Assembly (NCBI RefSeq): GCF_023159225.1
Contig: NC_063188.1
Span: 15,831,086 to 15,895,085 of the forward strand
From: Perognathus longimembris pacificus
Lineage: Eukaryota > Chordata > Mammalia > Rodentia > Heteromyidae
Length of the DNA stretch: 64,000 bases
Reading direction: 5' to 3'
Positions 1-9,724 of the stretch are shown piece after piece; position 1 is the first letter of the stretch, and each line of letters opens with the position of its first letter. Under the pieces are notes generated by a model. It did no database searches. It was not told the origin of the DNA and saw only the letters and a list, made by a program, of their open reading frames with translations. The translations under genes and the position numbers were made by a program.

Positions 1-300
1 GAAGTAAAATTGTCCTAAATAATTATTGCAAAGTGAGAAAATGAGAATTATGGCTACCAAAATGGCAATTAAACAATTGCCATTCCAGCTTCTTTGTAGG
101 TTTTTTCCAGCTTCTTTGTAGGTTTTTTCTAACAGTTACCAGCAGGCCCACAGAGAAGCACAGGTGATTCCTACAAGTTTGTCAAGATCTAATACTGGCC
201 CTTAATAAGTTCAAGGTAAGAACATGTTTAAAACTACTTCTGTGTGGACCACCTTGTTGCTTATAATTGGAGTAAAGTGGCCCCTTGTAAGACTCACTGA
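1..300. other. Unassigned sequence at the window edge
   Basis: No gene is recognised. A tandem duplication of about 23 bp (CAGCTTCTTTGTAGG plus a T-run) lies near 90-136. The stretch may belong to the retroviral element that is clear from about 840 onward, but I cannot align it to gag or pol by eye. Confidence 0.4.
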
Positions 301-488
301 TCTGAAACCTGCGTTTCGTAGCCAGCCCGGGCAAAGAAAGGTCCCTGTGAGAGACTTGTCTCTAATCAGCCAGCAGAGTGCTGGGAACGGAGTGGTGTGG
401 AGCTCAAAAGTGGTAGGGTGCTAGTCTTGAGCTGGAGAGCTGAGGGACAGCGCTCAGGCTCTGAGTCCAAGTCCAGTGAAAAGTCACT
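301..488 (+). repeat. B1/7SL-like + Geo composite SINE, degraded
   Basis: The left part keeps the B1-composite landmark AGCCAGCCCGGGCA and a diverged 'TCTCTAATC' segment. The right part keeps the Geo block (AGTGGTAGGGTGCTAG, CTTGAGC, GAGTCCAAG). It interrupts sequence upstream of the retroviral pol remnant. Confidence 0.65.
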
Positions 489-839
489 CCTCCTGGGACA
501 AAAGTGGTGGAGCATCCAGAGGCAGTAAGCCACTGCTTGGATGGCAGAGATGGTGTCAGATCCTAGAGTCACTCCTGTTTGGCCTTTCAAAAGTTAATCA
601 AAGCTGGGAAGTCCTAAAAGCATAGTTCGTAAACATGCCTTTCTAATGCCCATGTCTGTCTACTGGGCAGGAACTTGCCAGTCATCTGTGATAGTGGTTA
701 GTAAGGGTAAGTTTGTCAAATGAGAGGATAGATTAAAATCCCAACCCTTTGCATCTACTCAAAGCTCTGACTGGCAGTGAGAATTTTAAGCTGATACATC
801 TATTTAGGAAAGAAAGCTTGTAGACCTGAGATTGTGTCC
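489..839 (+). other. Probable decayed retroviral pol sequence, unassigned in detail
   Basis: No open frame of note. It sits directly upstream of recognisable reverse-transcriptase sequence on the same strand, so it is probably the same provirus. I could not place individual motifs, and the catalytic YXDD box was not found here. Confidence 0.3.
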
Positions 840-1220
840 TTATTGAGATCTGTTAAAGGCCTGCAAAGGTAACTTTTTAGGTTATCAAAGATCAGTTCCC
901 AGCCAGTCAGGAAAAAAGCTTTTACAAACTAGAATATTAAAAGGCACAAATTTGTAAACCTGAAGTCACCTATCTGGGCTTCATATTAAGAGAGGGCAAG
1001 CGTTGGCTGTCAGATGCACGTAAAGAGACTGTGCTGAAAATCCCTGTGCCTAAATCAGCCAGACAAGTCAGAGTTCCTGGGAACAGCAACAGCAGGCTTT
1101 TGCCGGCTGTGGATACCTGGGTTCGCTGAGATGGCTAAGCCTCTATATGAAGCCACCAAATAATCTAGCCGACCAGGCAGCCAAGGAAGCAGCCCTTCAG
1201 CCCAGAGCAAAAGTATTGAC
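840..1220 (+). pseudogene. pol (ERV1 remnant): Class I ERV pol remnant: reverse transcriptase C-terminus and RNase H end
   Basis: Reading the plus strand in shifting frames gives gammaretrovirus-like RT connection sequence: VTYLGF, then REGKRWL, then a [15 protein letters not shown] stretch and ARQVREFLG around 960-1080, followed by [14 protein letters not shown] near 1110-1150. A short LADQAAKEA segment near 1160-1190 matches the C-terminal end of RNase H. Most of RNase H is missing between these two, so there is an internal deletion near 1155. Several frameshifts and stops make it non-coding. The protein would copy viral RNA and degrade the RNA strand; here it is a fossil. Gammaretroviral affinity is inferred from motif wording, not from a search. 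Confidence 0.75.
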
Positions 1221-1244
1221 TTAGTAGACCCAGGGCCATGAGCT

Positions 1245-2256
1245 TTGCCTCCTGTGCCCCAGTATTCCCAAGAAGGCTTGGAGTGGATAAAGAAAATTCC
1301 CATGGCCCACAAAACCCTGAACAGAGAAGGAAACAATGACTGGTGGAAAACTTGTGAAGGGAAACTTATCCTGCCACAAGGGCTGGGTAAGGGGATCCTT
1401 AAGAGAATCCACCGAGCTTCTCACATGGGAACCCGCAGAATGCAGGACTTGCTCCGACACTCCAAAGTGAAAATTAGACAAGGAGATAAGCTTATTGAAG
1501 ATATTGTTAAAAATTGCAAGGTCTATCAGCTTGCCAATGCCCCCATCAACAGATTACTAAAGGAGCTCGCCTCCGTGGGAATAGGCCAGGCATGTATTGG
1601 GAAGTAGATTTCACAGAAATTACAAATATTTGCTAGTTTTTGTAGACACCTTTTCAGGATGGGTTGAAGCTTATCCAACAAAGCATGAGATCACGAATGT
1701 AGTGGCTAAGAAGATCCTGGAAGAAATCCTACCCAGGTATGGCTTCCCATCCACCATTGGGTCGGACAACAGACCGGCCTTCATCTCAAAAGTAAGTCAA
1801 GGAATAGCTGCTGCACTGGGGACAGATTGGAAATTGCATTGTGCTTATAGACCCCAGAGTTCAGGACAGGTAGAGAGAATGAATCGGACTCTAAAAGAGA
1901 CCTTAACTAATGGCTTGCTGATTTGGATGATGCTGAATTTTTGTGTAAACTCGATTGCAGCTCGTGCACAAGAATATGTGACCCCAACTTAAGGCATTAT
2001 ATGATTCTGCTTCTGTCCTTACCCCCCATTTGTTCAGACCAGGGGACTGGGTGTTCGTCCGAAGACATAACCCCAAATCCTTAGAACCACGGTGGAAGGG
2101 ACCCTAGACGGCATCGCCACTTGGGTCCATTGCTCCCACGCCAGGCCAGCTGACCCCTTTGCCCTGGACGACGACTACCGTGGTGGAACATGGGAGGTCT
2201 CCAAGCACCCGACTCAGCCGCTTCGCCTTCACCTCAAGAAAAGAAAGTTAGACTGA
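1245..2256 (+). pseudogene. pol (ERV1 remnant): Class I ERV integrase remnant (zinc-binding, core and C-terminal parts)
   Basis: The N-terminal zinc domain runs from about 1400 to 1560: the two histidines are present (HRASH), but one cysteine of the CxxC pair is replaced by tyrosine (CKVYQ). The first core Asp lies in a VDFTEI segment near 1602-1616, in a different frame from the rest of the core, so a frameshift separates them. The open frame 1597-1992 carries [13 protein letters not shown], the second Asp (GSDNRPAF) and, 35 residues later, the Glu (GQVERMN), the spacing typical of retroviral integrases. Downstream, frame-shifted pieces ([11 protein letters not shown] near 2035-2075, then LRLHLKKRKL ending near 2256) are the C-terminal DNA-binding domain and the end of pol. 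Inactive. Confidence 0.85.
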
Positions 2257-2879
2257 ATATTGTTATAATTTTCTTTTTGCCTTCTTTCCTTACTACCCTG
2301 GCTAGTGTTGATGTTATTTTGGCAGCTCACTCCAAAGTGAGGTGACCCCCTTATTTTAGGTAGTTTTGGGCTTGCTCTGGAATACGGGTATAGCCACCCG
2401 ACCCTTAGAGCACAGCTGAGAAGTTTATGTATTATTTTGTTGTTTACATTTGGATACTAAACACTATACAGCTAATGGTAAGTCTGTATAGCTGAAAGTT
2501 AATTTTCAGTTTGCAGTAATCCTGCAGTCCCTTGGTGAAGTAGACTAAGGTTATAGGTTCTTGGCTAGGTAAGGTCAACGCCCGTGAGTCAGCCTGAAGA
2601 AGCTACAGAAGATGGATCATCTTCACCCATCAGCCCCGCTTTAAAACCAAGGGACCAGAGTTGTTTTTGGGAAGATGAGGCAGGATAAACTAGAGGCATG
2701 CAAAACAGAGGTACAGAGACTGTACTTGTGAGAAATGGTGACAGGCCCTTTGGTTACTACTTTGGGCCCTATTGGCCCATGCCTTATCTCTATATCATCC
2801 CCTAGACATGCAAGCCATTGAAATGGACAGAATGGAGCCATGATTGGCTCCCAAGGTACCAAAAAGAAAAAGGGGGAAA
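2257..2879 (+). other. Collapsed env region and polypurine tract of the class I ERV
   Basis: Only about 620 bp separate the end of pol from the LTR, far less than a full envelope gene, and no envelope motif is recognisable. The purine run AGAAAAAGGGGGAAA at about 2864-2878 directly precedes the LTR and is the polypurine tract that would prime plus-strand synthesis. Confidence 0.6.
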
Positions 2880-3308
2880 TGAAGAGCCAGACTTTGAAGT
2901 CAGGCCCCACTTTACCATGTGAACCCCACTTTACCACGTGAACCTGAGATAAGCAGGCCCTGTGAGCAGACCCAGGACAAGCTTATTAGGGCCCAGTCAG
3001 TCAAGAACTCTAACGACTGGGAATGCTTAACTCTAACCGCCCCCAGAGTGCCTCGAGCCCTGAGCCAATCAGATTTGTACCTGTGTCCTAATCTTGCTTG
3101 AACACCTGATTGTTGTAACTTTGTTTTTTGCCTTTATAAGCCCTGTGTAATCGCAGCTCGGGGCTCCCTCCTAACCTCCGCTGTGTCGGTGGGTAGGACG
3201 AGGCCCGAGTTGCAGCTCGCTTGAATAAAGGCTTGCCTTGCTTTTGCATTTCGGAATGCCTGAGTCTTGGTGGTCTTCTTGGTGGTGGTTTCGCGACTTG
3301 GCACAACA
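2880..3308 (+). repeat. 3' LTR of the class I ERV
   Basis: It begins TGAAGAGCC right after the polypurine tract and ends GGCACAACA, giving TG...CA termini and a length of about 429 bp. A CCAAT box lies at 3065-3069, a TATA-like TATAA at 3135-3139 and a polyadenylation signal AATAAA at 3224-3229, in the order U3-R-U5. No second copy of this LTR is in the window, so the 5' end of the provirus is outside it or lost. Confidence 0.85.
3065..3139 (+). promoter_or_regulatory. LTR promoter elements: CCAAT box and TATA box
   Basis: GAGCCAATCAG at 3062-3072 and TTTATAAG at 3133-3140 are spaced about 66 bp apart, as in gammaretroviral U3 promoters. Present activity is unknown. Confidence 0.65.
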
Positions 3309-3434
3309 GAGGTAGCCATTTTACATAACTCACTTTCTTTCAATTCACCATTTGTACTATAGGCACCCATTATGTTGTAGTCTTGTGCTGGGATTGCCCT
3401 CTGGGTGATAGATGGTACAGAATGACTCTGGCTT

Positions 3435-3682
3435 GGGCTGGGAGTATGGCCCAGTGGCAAGAGTGCTTGCCTTGTATATGTGAAGCCATAGGTTCGATTC
3501 CTCAGCACCACATATATAGAAAAAGCCAGAAGTGGCACTGTGGCTCAAGTGGCAGAGTGCTAGCCTTGAGCAAAAAGAAGCCAGGGACAGTGCTTAGGCC
3601 CTGAGTTCAAGCCCAAGGACTGGCAAAAGCAACAACAACCAAAAAAAAAAAACAACCAACACATACACACACACACACACAA
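3435..3682 (+). repeat. IDL-Geo SINE
   Basis: The full dimer starts GGGCTGGGAGTATGG and carries the tRNA-like B box GGTTCGATTCC and the Geo block. It ends in an A-rich tail that grades into ACACAC. TSD AGAATGACTC at 3419-3428 and 3683-3692; six extra bases lie between the left TSD and the SINE start. Confidence 0.9.
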
Positions 3683-3809
3683 AGAATGACTCAGATTCCA
3701 ATATGGAAAATCAGAATTTTAGTAACTGGTAGCTTAGATACACCATTTCTTCCTTTTCACTACAGGGGGAAAAGAGAATTGAAGTCCTTACTGTGTACAT
3801 GGAAATATT

Positions 3810-4515
3810 TTGATACATTTATATACTGCATAATGATTAAATCAGAGTATTTAGTATATCCACTATCTCAAACATGCATCACGTTTTGTGTAGTGAGAAC
3901 ATTCAAAAATTTCTTTTCCAGTTTTTTTTTTCTTTTTTCTTTTTTGTCAGTTGTGGAGCTAGAACTGTAGGCCTGGGTGCTCTCCCTGAGCTCTTCAGCT
4001 TAAGGCTGAGCCAAAATACCTCTTCCTGTTTTCTGGTGATTAATTGGAGATAAGAGTCTCTCGGACTTTCCTGCCCGAGCTGGCTTTGAATCACCATTCT
4101 CAGATCTCAGTGTCTTTAGTAGCTAGAATTACAGGTGTGAGCCACTGGCACCTGGCTATCTTCTATTTATTTTTATGTACACAACATAATATTGCTAACT
4201 GTAGTCATTCTTCTGTGTAATAAACCAATAGAACATATTCTTCTTACTTAATTGTAATAATATTACTTTCTTGCTTCTGTTCATCAATATCTCTCCCTCC
4301 ACCTTTCTCTTCTTCTTCCTTGCCTCTAGCAACTATGACTCAATTATTTACTCCTATGAGATCAGATTTTTTAGATTGTACAAATTAGTGAGATCAGGTA
4401 GTACTTGTCTTTCTATATCTGCTTTATTTCACATAACATCTTTCAGCTTCATTTCTGTTGCTGAGAGACAGGATTTCATGACTAAATAGTATTTCATGGT
4501 GTATTCATACCACAT
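3810..4515 (-). repeat. Ancient L1 (L1M-type) 3' end
   Basis: Antisense L1 wording is clear: TGATTAAATCAG, then TGTAATAAACC-type 3' UTR, and TAGTATTTCATGGTGTATTC at the ORF2 end. It is interrupted by a composite SINE (3921-4157) and continues near 5155 after younger insertions. Confidence 0.75.
3921..4157 (-). repeat. B1-Geo composite SINE
   Basis: On the minus strand the order is GCCAGGTGCCAGTGGCTCAC, then ATTAATCACC, then a diverged Geo half, then a poly-A tail (plus-strand T-run at 3921-3945). Confidence 0.8.
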
Positions 4516-4528
4516 TTTATTGATTTAT

Positions 4529-4720
4529 TTTGCCAGTACTGGGGCTTGATCTCAGGGCCTGAGCACTGTCCCTAGATTCTTTTTGCTCAAGGATAGCACT
4601 CTACCACTTGAGCCATAGTGCCACTTCTGGCTTTTTCTGTATATCTGGTGCTGAGGAATCAAACCCAGGGCTTCACGCATGCTCGAGAAGCTCTGTACCA
4701 CTAGACCACATTTCCAGCCC
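4529..4720 (-). repeat. IDL-Geo SINE
   Basis: Complete dimer on the minus strand. It is flanked by near-identical ATACCACATTTT / ATAACACATTTT copies at about 4504-4519 and 4723-4736. Confidence 0.88.
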
Positions 4721-4736
4721 TCTCATAACACATTTT

Positions 4737-5154
4737 TTTAAATTAAATTTTATTGTCGAGGTGATGTACAGAAGGGTTATAGTTACATATGTTAGGTAGT
4801 GAGAACATTTCTTTTCCAACTTGTTACCCCCTCCCTTAATTTTCTTTCACTTTCTCTCCTCTCCAATTCCTCCCCTAGTTGCACAGTTGGTTTACAACAT
4901 ATTGTAAGTATTGCTGTTGCATTGGTTCACCTTTTACCCTTTGTCTCACCATTTTAATGTTCCCCTTCCCTAATTAGCTATGTATATATAGGATGAGGCT
5001 AAGTGAAATGATATGCAAAATATGGAAAAGTGTTTTATTACTGATGTTATTTTTAACATACTATGTGAAAGTCTTTCTGTTTCTTCTGTTCATTTCCCCT
5101 AAGATTTAGCCCCTGTTGTCACTGTATTCTGGTACCCTGGGTATTTTATATATG
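4737..5154 (-). repeat. 5'-truncated L1, 3' UTR
   Basis: The plus strand starts with the T-run of the poly-A tail and reads TTTTATTGTCGAGGTGATGTACAGAAGG, the antisense of this genome's L1 3' end, to about 5015. The remainder to 5154 is less clear. TTCATACCACATT recurs at 5155-5167 as its right-hand target copy. Confidence 0.65.
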
Positions 5155-5330
5155 TTCATACCACATTAAAAAATCTATTCATCTGTTGATCCAGTCCAGT
5201 AAAACTTGGATTTATAAATTCATGCCAAGCCCAGTCATCTTCCTAAAGGATTTCAATGAAGTGGACTTTTATTCCCTTGGACAGAAGTGAGAAAATTCAA
5301 AATGATTCCATTTTAACTTGTGTCACTGAG
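5155..5330 (-). repeat. Continuation of the ancient L1
   Basis: TTCATACCACATT followed by ATCTATTCATCTGTTGATCC continues the antisense ORF2 text that broke off near 4515. Confidence 0.6.
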
Positions 5331-5333
5331 CCT

Positions 5334-5357
5334 GTGTGTGTGTGTGTGTGTGTGTGT
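5334..5357. repeat. (GT)n microsatellite
   Basis: Twelve uninterrupted GT units. Confidence 0.9.
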
Positions 5358-5450
5358 ACATCGTCATACATATTCAGAAAAAGCATCTTGAATAAAAACA
5401 TTTCAGTTCAGATCTTACCTCTTTCATTTGGATTTTTAATTTCAATTTTT

Positions 5451-5652
5451 TTTTTTTTTTTGGCCAGTCCGGGCCTTGGACTCAGGGCCTGAGCACTGTC
5501 CCTGGCTTCTTCCTGCTCAAGGCTAGCACTCTGCCACTTGAGCCACAGCGCCGCTTCTGGCCATTTTCTGTATATGTGGTGCTGGGGAATCGAACCTAGG
5601 ACCTCGTGTATCCAAGGCAGGCACTCTTGCCACTAGGCTATATCCCCAGCCC
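5451..5652 (-). repeat. IDL-Geo SINE, young-type subfamily
   Basis: Full dimer with the GGATAC and GAGCAGGAAGAAG-type diagnostic bases and many intact CpGs. An exact 16-bp TSD (TTTAATTTCAATTTTT) lies at 5435-5450 and 5653-5668. Confidence 0.95.
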
Positions 5653-5687
5653 TTTAATTTCAATTTTTAAGTTGAATGTCTATGAAG

Positions 5688-5771
5688 GTGTCGGAGATTT
5701 AGATCAGTGGAAGAGCACTTTCCTGGCAAGTGCAAGGCCCTGAGTTTGGTCCTCAACTCTGAAAAAAAAAG
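5688..5771 (+). repeat. Monomeric ID SINE
   Basis: Reads GGAGATTTAGATCAGTGGAA ... GCAAGGCCCTGAGTTTGGTC then poly-A, the layout of the rodent ID element derived from BC1/tRNA-Ala. There is no Geo half. Confidence 0.8.
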
Positions 5772-5842
5772 GTAATGCTTATCAAGTACCCACTCTACAC
5801 AAGATTCTGTGCTCTGTGCTAGGCAGAGCTATGCTTTATTTT

Positions 5843-6050
5843 TAAGGTGTTAGTCCTGGGTCTTGAACTCAGGGCTTGGTCCCTGTTTCTGAGCTTTTTG
5901 CTTAAGATTATGCTCCACCACTTGAACCACAGCTCCACTTCTGGTTTCTGGTAGTGCATGGACTTTCCTACCTGGGCTGTCTTTGAACTGCAATCCCCAG
6001 ATCTCAGCTGCCCGAGTAGCTAGGATTACATGTGGGAGTCCCCAGCAACT
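5843..6050 (-). repeat. B1-Geo composite SINE
   Basis: Antisense Geo block (CCACCACTTGAACCACAGC) followed by the antisense B1-like half (CCCGAGTAGCTAGGATTACA). Confidence 0.8.
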
Positions 6051-6735
6051 AAACAGGTAGTGAAGCTAAGGAAGTTGGTGATAACTCTGACAGTTGGGAA
6101 TAGTGTGAGCTGAGAAACGTCAGGGTAACCTTTGATGGTTGGCTGGGGAGAAGGTTGTCGACCCAGGACTTAGCATGCATTACTTTTCCTTGAGTCACTT
6201 TCACCTGTATCACTCATTGTGGAAAAATACTTGCCACACGGACTTGACCTTAAGCTGCTTCAAATGAATATTTTTCCCCTGGTTTCCATGGAGATATTTG
6301 CAGTGAGGCCAGCACAGGTCCTGCACATGGCTGTGTCTGGGAGAGTGTGTTAGCACTGTGTCTGTAACCTATTCTATTCCACTTTGAGGAGAGCACACAC
6401 CGTCCTTTTCTTTACTACTTGAATAGTTGGGGACATAGAAAAGGCCAGAGAGCGTATCTTGTTCTTTGAAATGGCCAAGCCTCCTCTGTATTGAAGGCAT
6501 AAACAAGTCAGCATACAGAAATGAAATGAGAAGATGGAGAGCTGAGAAGCGGAATAAACTTTGGTATAAACTGGAAAAATATCCATAGGCTTCATGAGTG
6601 AAATGTCACCTATCTGGATGGCCATGGGTGCACCTGCTGTCCACAGAAGAAAGGGACATTTAGGAGTCCTTCTTCAAGAGACCTGCATAGGCTCCATAAT
6701 TGAGATGAGAAGAGGAACTTTCAAAGTCATAGACT
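6051..6735. other. Unique sequence, nothing recognised
   Basis: No exon, repeat or RNA gene is recognised; short open frames look like chance. Confidence 0.4.
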
Positions 6736-6950
6736 AGCTTAGTGCTGGTAGCTCCGGCCTGTAATCCTAGCTACTCAGGAGGCTGAGATCGGAGGATCAC
6801 AGTTCAAAGCCAACCAGGGCAGGAGACTTTTATCTCCAATTAACGACCAGAAAACCAGAAGTGGCACTGTGGCTTAAAGCAGTAGAGCACTAGCCTTGTG
6901 CAAATGAGTTCGGAGACAGTGCCTAAGCCTGCGTTCAAGCCTCAGGACTG

Positions 6951-6955
<5 letters not shown>
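6736..6955 (+). repeat. B1-Geo composite SINE
   Basis: GCCTGTAATCCTAGCTACTC, then AGTTCAAAGCC (B-box-like), CTCCAATTAACGACC and the Geo half with GCGTTCAAGCC. The 3' tail runs straight into a (GT)n tract. Confidence 0.85.

Positions 6956-6995
<40 letters not shown>
6953..6995. repeat. (GT)n microsatellite at a SINE tail
   Basis: About 21 GT units immediately 3' of the Geo half of the preceding SINE. Confidence 0.95.
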
Positions 6996-6996
<1 letters not shown>

Positions 6997-7240
6997 ACAT
7001 GAACACCCAGAGTCATAGAATAATACCCACAAGTGCCAATCAAGGAATTAAGGGAAACTACACCAACTAGGAACAAAACCTCACATCAGAAGTCAGTTTG
7101 GAATGACAGAATGAATATAGAGAAAAAAAATCAGTGTTCCACAACTCACAGATACTGTCCTAGTTACCTTATGCTTTATATCCTCTATTTTACAGCATGA
7201 TCTTCAGCTAAACACTTAATGTAGGAAGATCCTGTATTAG

Positions 7241-7276
7241 AAAGAGAGCGAGAGAGCGAGCGAGCGAGCGAGCGAG

Positions 7277-7312
<36 letters not shown>
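7241..7312. repeat. (GA)n / (GAGC)n compound microsatellite
   Basis: GAGA units, then a GAGC tetranucleotide block near 7255-7280, then pure GA. Confidence 0.95.
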
Positions 7313-7313
<1 letters not shown>

Positions 7314-7386
7314 ACCAGCCTAGAGAGGTGGGCAGGCTGGGGTAACCCTCATGAGCTTGATTTTAGATCTGTGAATTGAACTTGCC

Positions 7387-7592
7387 AGCCAGGCATGGGT
7401 GGCTCATGCCTGCAATCATAGCTACTTAGGAGGCTGAGATCTTGGGGAATCACAGTTCAAAGCCAGTCTGGGTAGGACAGTCTCAGAAACTTTTATCTTC
7501 AATTAACCACCAAAAATCTGAAAGTGGAGCTGTGGCTCAAGTGACAGCTTTTGACACAGTGTCCAAGAAAAGAGAAAGTGTCCAAGCCCTTT
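7387..7592 (+). repeat. B1-Geo composite SINE
   Basis: AGCCAGGCATGGGTGGCTCA start, CAGTTCAAAGCC, CAATTAACCACC and a diverged, partly deleted Geo half. Confidence 0.82.
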
Positions 7593-7599
7593 TGCCTAT

Positions 7600-8328
7600 T
7601 TTCTAATTGGATTGCTTACTTTTTTAGTGCCAAGTTTTGTAAGTCCTTTATCTATTGTATATATATTTATATATACTAGGATTAAAATATTTTATAATAT
7701 TTGAAATATATATTTATATTTTATGAAATTATTTATATTTATATAAAATATATTTACATATAAGTATATTTAAAAATATATTACCAGCCCAAATTGTTTT
7801 CTATTCTATCAGCTGTATTTTATATTATTTGTATTTACTCATACCTTATTTTTTATGGGTTGTATTTTTAGTATCAAGTGTAAGAATTCTTTGTTTTATC
7901 TCATATCTCAAAGATTTTTCTACATCTTACCCCTGAAAGTTATATAGCTTTACACTTGACATGCATAACACATTTTGAGCTAACTTTTGCATATAGTATG
8001 AATCTTTGGCCAAGGTTAACTATTTTGCTTATAGATTTCCAACTGCTCCAATACCATTTGTTAACAATGCTATCTTCCCTCCACTGAATTGCATTTGTAC
8101 CTTTGTCAAAAAGAATCAGTGGAAATATTTGTCTGTGTCTAATTTTGGGTTTGTGTTCCGTTCCACTGATATATGTGTCTATTACTCTACCAAAACTACA
8201 CAGTGTGATTTCTGTACTGTAGGTATATATTAATACTTGAAATTAGATAGATTGATTCTTCTTATTTTGTTAGTTTTCAAACTATCTTTGGCTATTCTAG
8301 CTCCTTGAACTTTTTATACAATTTTAGG
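7600..8328 (-). repeat. Ancient L1 ORF2 (L1M-type)
   Basis: Antisense ORF2 text: TTGCATTTGTACCTTTGTCA, then CGTTCCACTGATATATGTGT, then TTTGGCTATTCTAGCTCCTT. An AT-rich patch (7652-7790) lies within it. It is split from its continuation at about 8826 by a minisatellite and other sequence. Confidence 0.75.
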
Positions 8329-8575
8329 GTTCTGGGCTCCAAGGTTCTAGGCTTCAGGGTTCTCCAAGGGTCTAGGCTCTATGGTTCTAGGCTCTAGGTT
8401 TTAGATCCAGGGTTCTAGGCTCTGTTTTAGGATTCTAGGGTTCTGGGCTCCGGGTTTGTAGGCTCTAGGTTTTAGGACTCTAGGTTCCAAGGTTCTAGGC
8501 TGTAGTTTTTAGGGCTCTATGTTTTAGGATTCTAGATTCCAGGGTTCTAGGTTCTATGTCTTAGGGTTTTAATTC
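8325..8575. repeat. Degenerate minisatellite, about 14-bp GGTTCTAGGCTCTA-like unit
   Basis: About 17-18 imperfect units (GGTTCTAGGCTCTA, GGTTCTGGGCTCC, TTTTAGGACTCTA) run in one direction with variable spacing. The tract is G/T-rich on the plus strand and cuts an ancient L1. Confidence 0.85.
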
Positions 8576-8825
8576 CTTTGGTGGATTGATGCGAAGCAGG
8601 AGGGTTATGGTGGATTAACATCAGCATCAAAGTCTTATATATATGACACATCAAACTATCAAGCTATCAAACCCACTAAGTACTGTCTGAATAAATGCAG
8701 GAGGATGTTTTAGGAAGCATAGGAGAATGCGTGAATTTGATTGAAATATGTTGCATGTATCCATGGAAGTATCACATTGAAACCTCATTATACAATTAAT
8801 GTATGCTAATAAATATATAGTTTTT
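8576..8825. other. Unassigned sequence between the minisatellite and L1
   Basis: Holds ACATCAAACTATCAAGCTAT and an AATTAATGTATGCTAATAAA tail-like end. It may be a separate old repeat, but I cannot name it. Confidence 0.35.
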
Positions 8826-9235
8826 TGCATATTGATTTTGTATCCTACAAGGTAGGAAGGTAACTTACCAGTTATAGAAGATTTTTAGATATTCCTAATC
8901 ATTTTTATGTGGGTAATCATGTTATTTGTAAATAGTGAGCTTCTATTATGCATGTCCTTTTATAGATTTGTCTTATGCTACTAGCTAAAACTTTAATACT
9001 ATTCTTTGCTAAGTGTTGGTGAGAATATGTAGCTTTCTTTGTTCCCTCTCAGGAGCAAAAGATTCAGTCTTTTTAAAGAATAATATTAGCTGTGATTTTA
9101 AAAATGATACTGTTTTTCAAACAAATGAAGTTTCATTTTATTAAGCTTTTCCTGATATTTTTCTAGGATAATCTTAGTTTTTAAAAAGGCTTATATGAAA
9201 TGTTTTGCGTTATTACACATTTCTTGGACATAGGT
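8826..9235 (-). repeat. Ancient L1 ORF2, continuation
   Basis: TTTGCATATTGATTTTGTAT and the following text continue the antisense L1 reverse-transcriptase region interrupted at about 8328. Confidence 0.65.
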
Positions 9236-9241
9236 TGAGCT

Positions 9242-9379
9242 ATTTTTTTGTTGATCTTGGGGCTTGAACTCAGGGCCTGAGCACTCTCCCTGAGCTTCTT
9301 TTGCTCAAGGCTAGCACTCTACCACATGGGCCACAGCATGCTAGGCAAGCACTCTACCACTAAGCCACATTCCCAGTCC
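9242..9379 (-). repeat. IDL-Geo SINE with internal deletion
   Basis: The Geo part (to GCCACAGC) is joined directly to the end of the IDL part (ATGCTAGGCAAGCACTCTAC); about 60 bp spanning the monomer junction are missing. TAGGTTGAG flanks both sides (about 9231 and 9380). Confidence 0.85.
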
Positions 9380-9489
9380 CTAGGTTGAGTTGTTTGTACA
9401 CAGAACATGAGAAAGTTTCACCCCCAAACTAGGAAGAGGGTAAAAAATAAAAACAAATGAAACTGGATAGTGTACCATTCATCCATGAA

Positions 9490-9708
9490 GGGGCTGGGGA
9501 TATGGCCTAGTGGCAAGAGTGCCTGCCTCGGATACACGTGGCCCTAGGTTCGATTCCCCAGCACCACATATACAGAAAACGGCCAGAAGCGGCGCTATGG
9601 CTCAAGTGGCAGAGTGCTAGCCTTGAGCGGGAAGAAGCCAGGGACAGTGCTCAGGCCCTGAGTCCAAGGCCCAGGACTGGCCAAAAAAAAAAAAAAAAAA
9701 AAGAAATA
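9490..9708 (+). repeat. IDL-Geo SINE, young-type subfamily
   Basis: Diagnostic bases GCCTCGGATACACG, GAGCGGGAAGAAG and GAGTCCAAGGCCC; pure A tail. Exact 16-bp TSD ACCATTCATCCATGAA at 9474-9489 and 9709-9724. Confidence 0.97.
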
Positions 9709-9724
9709 ACCATTCATCCATGAA

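Noticed and set aside
9490..9565. tRNA gene candidates in the IDL halves (A and B boxes present)
   Set aside because: Every case is part of a dimeric SINE with tail and TSD; none has an intact acceptor stem or anticodon arm that I can fold.
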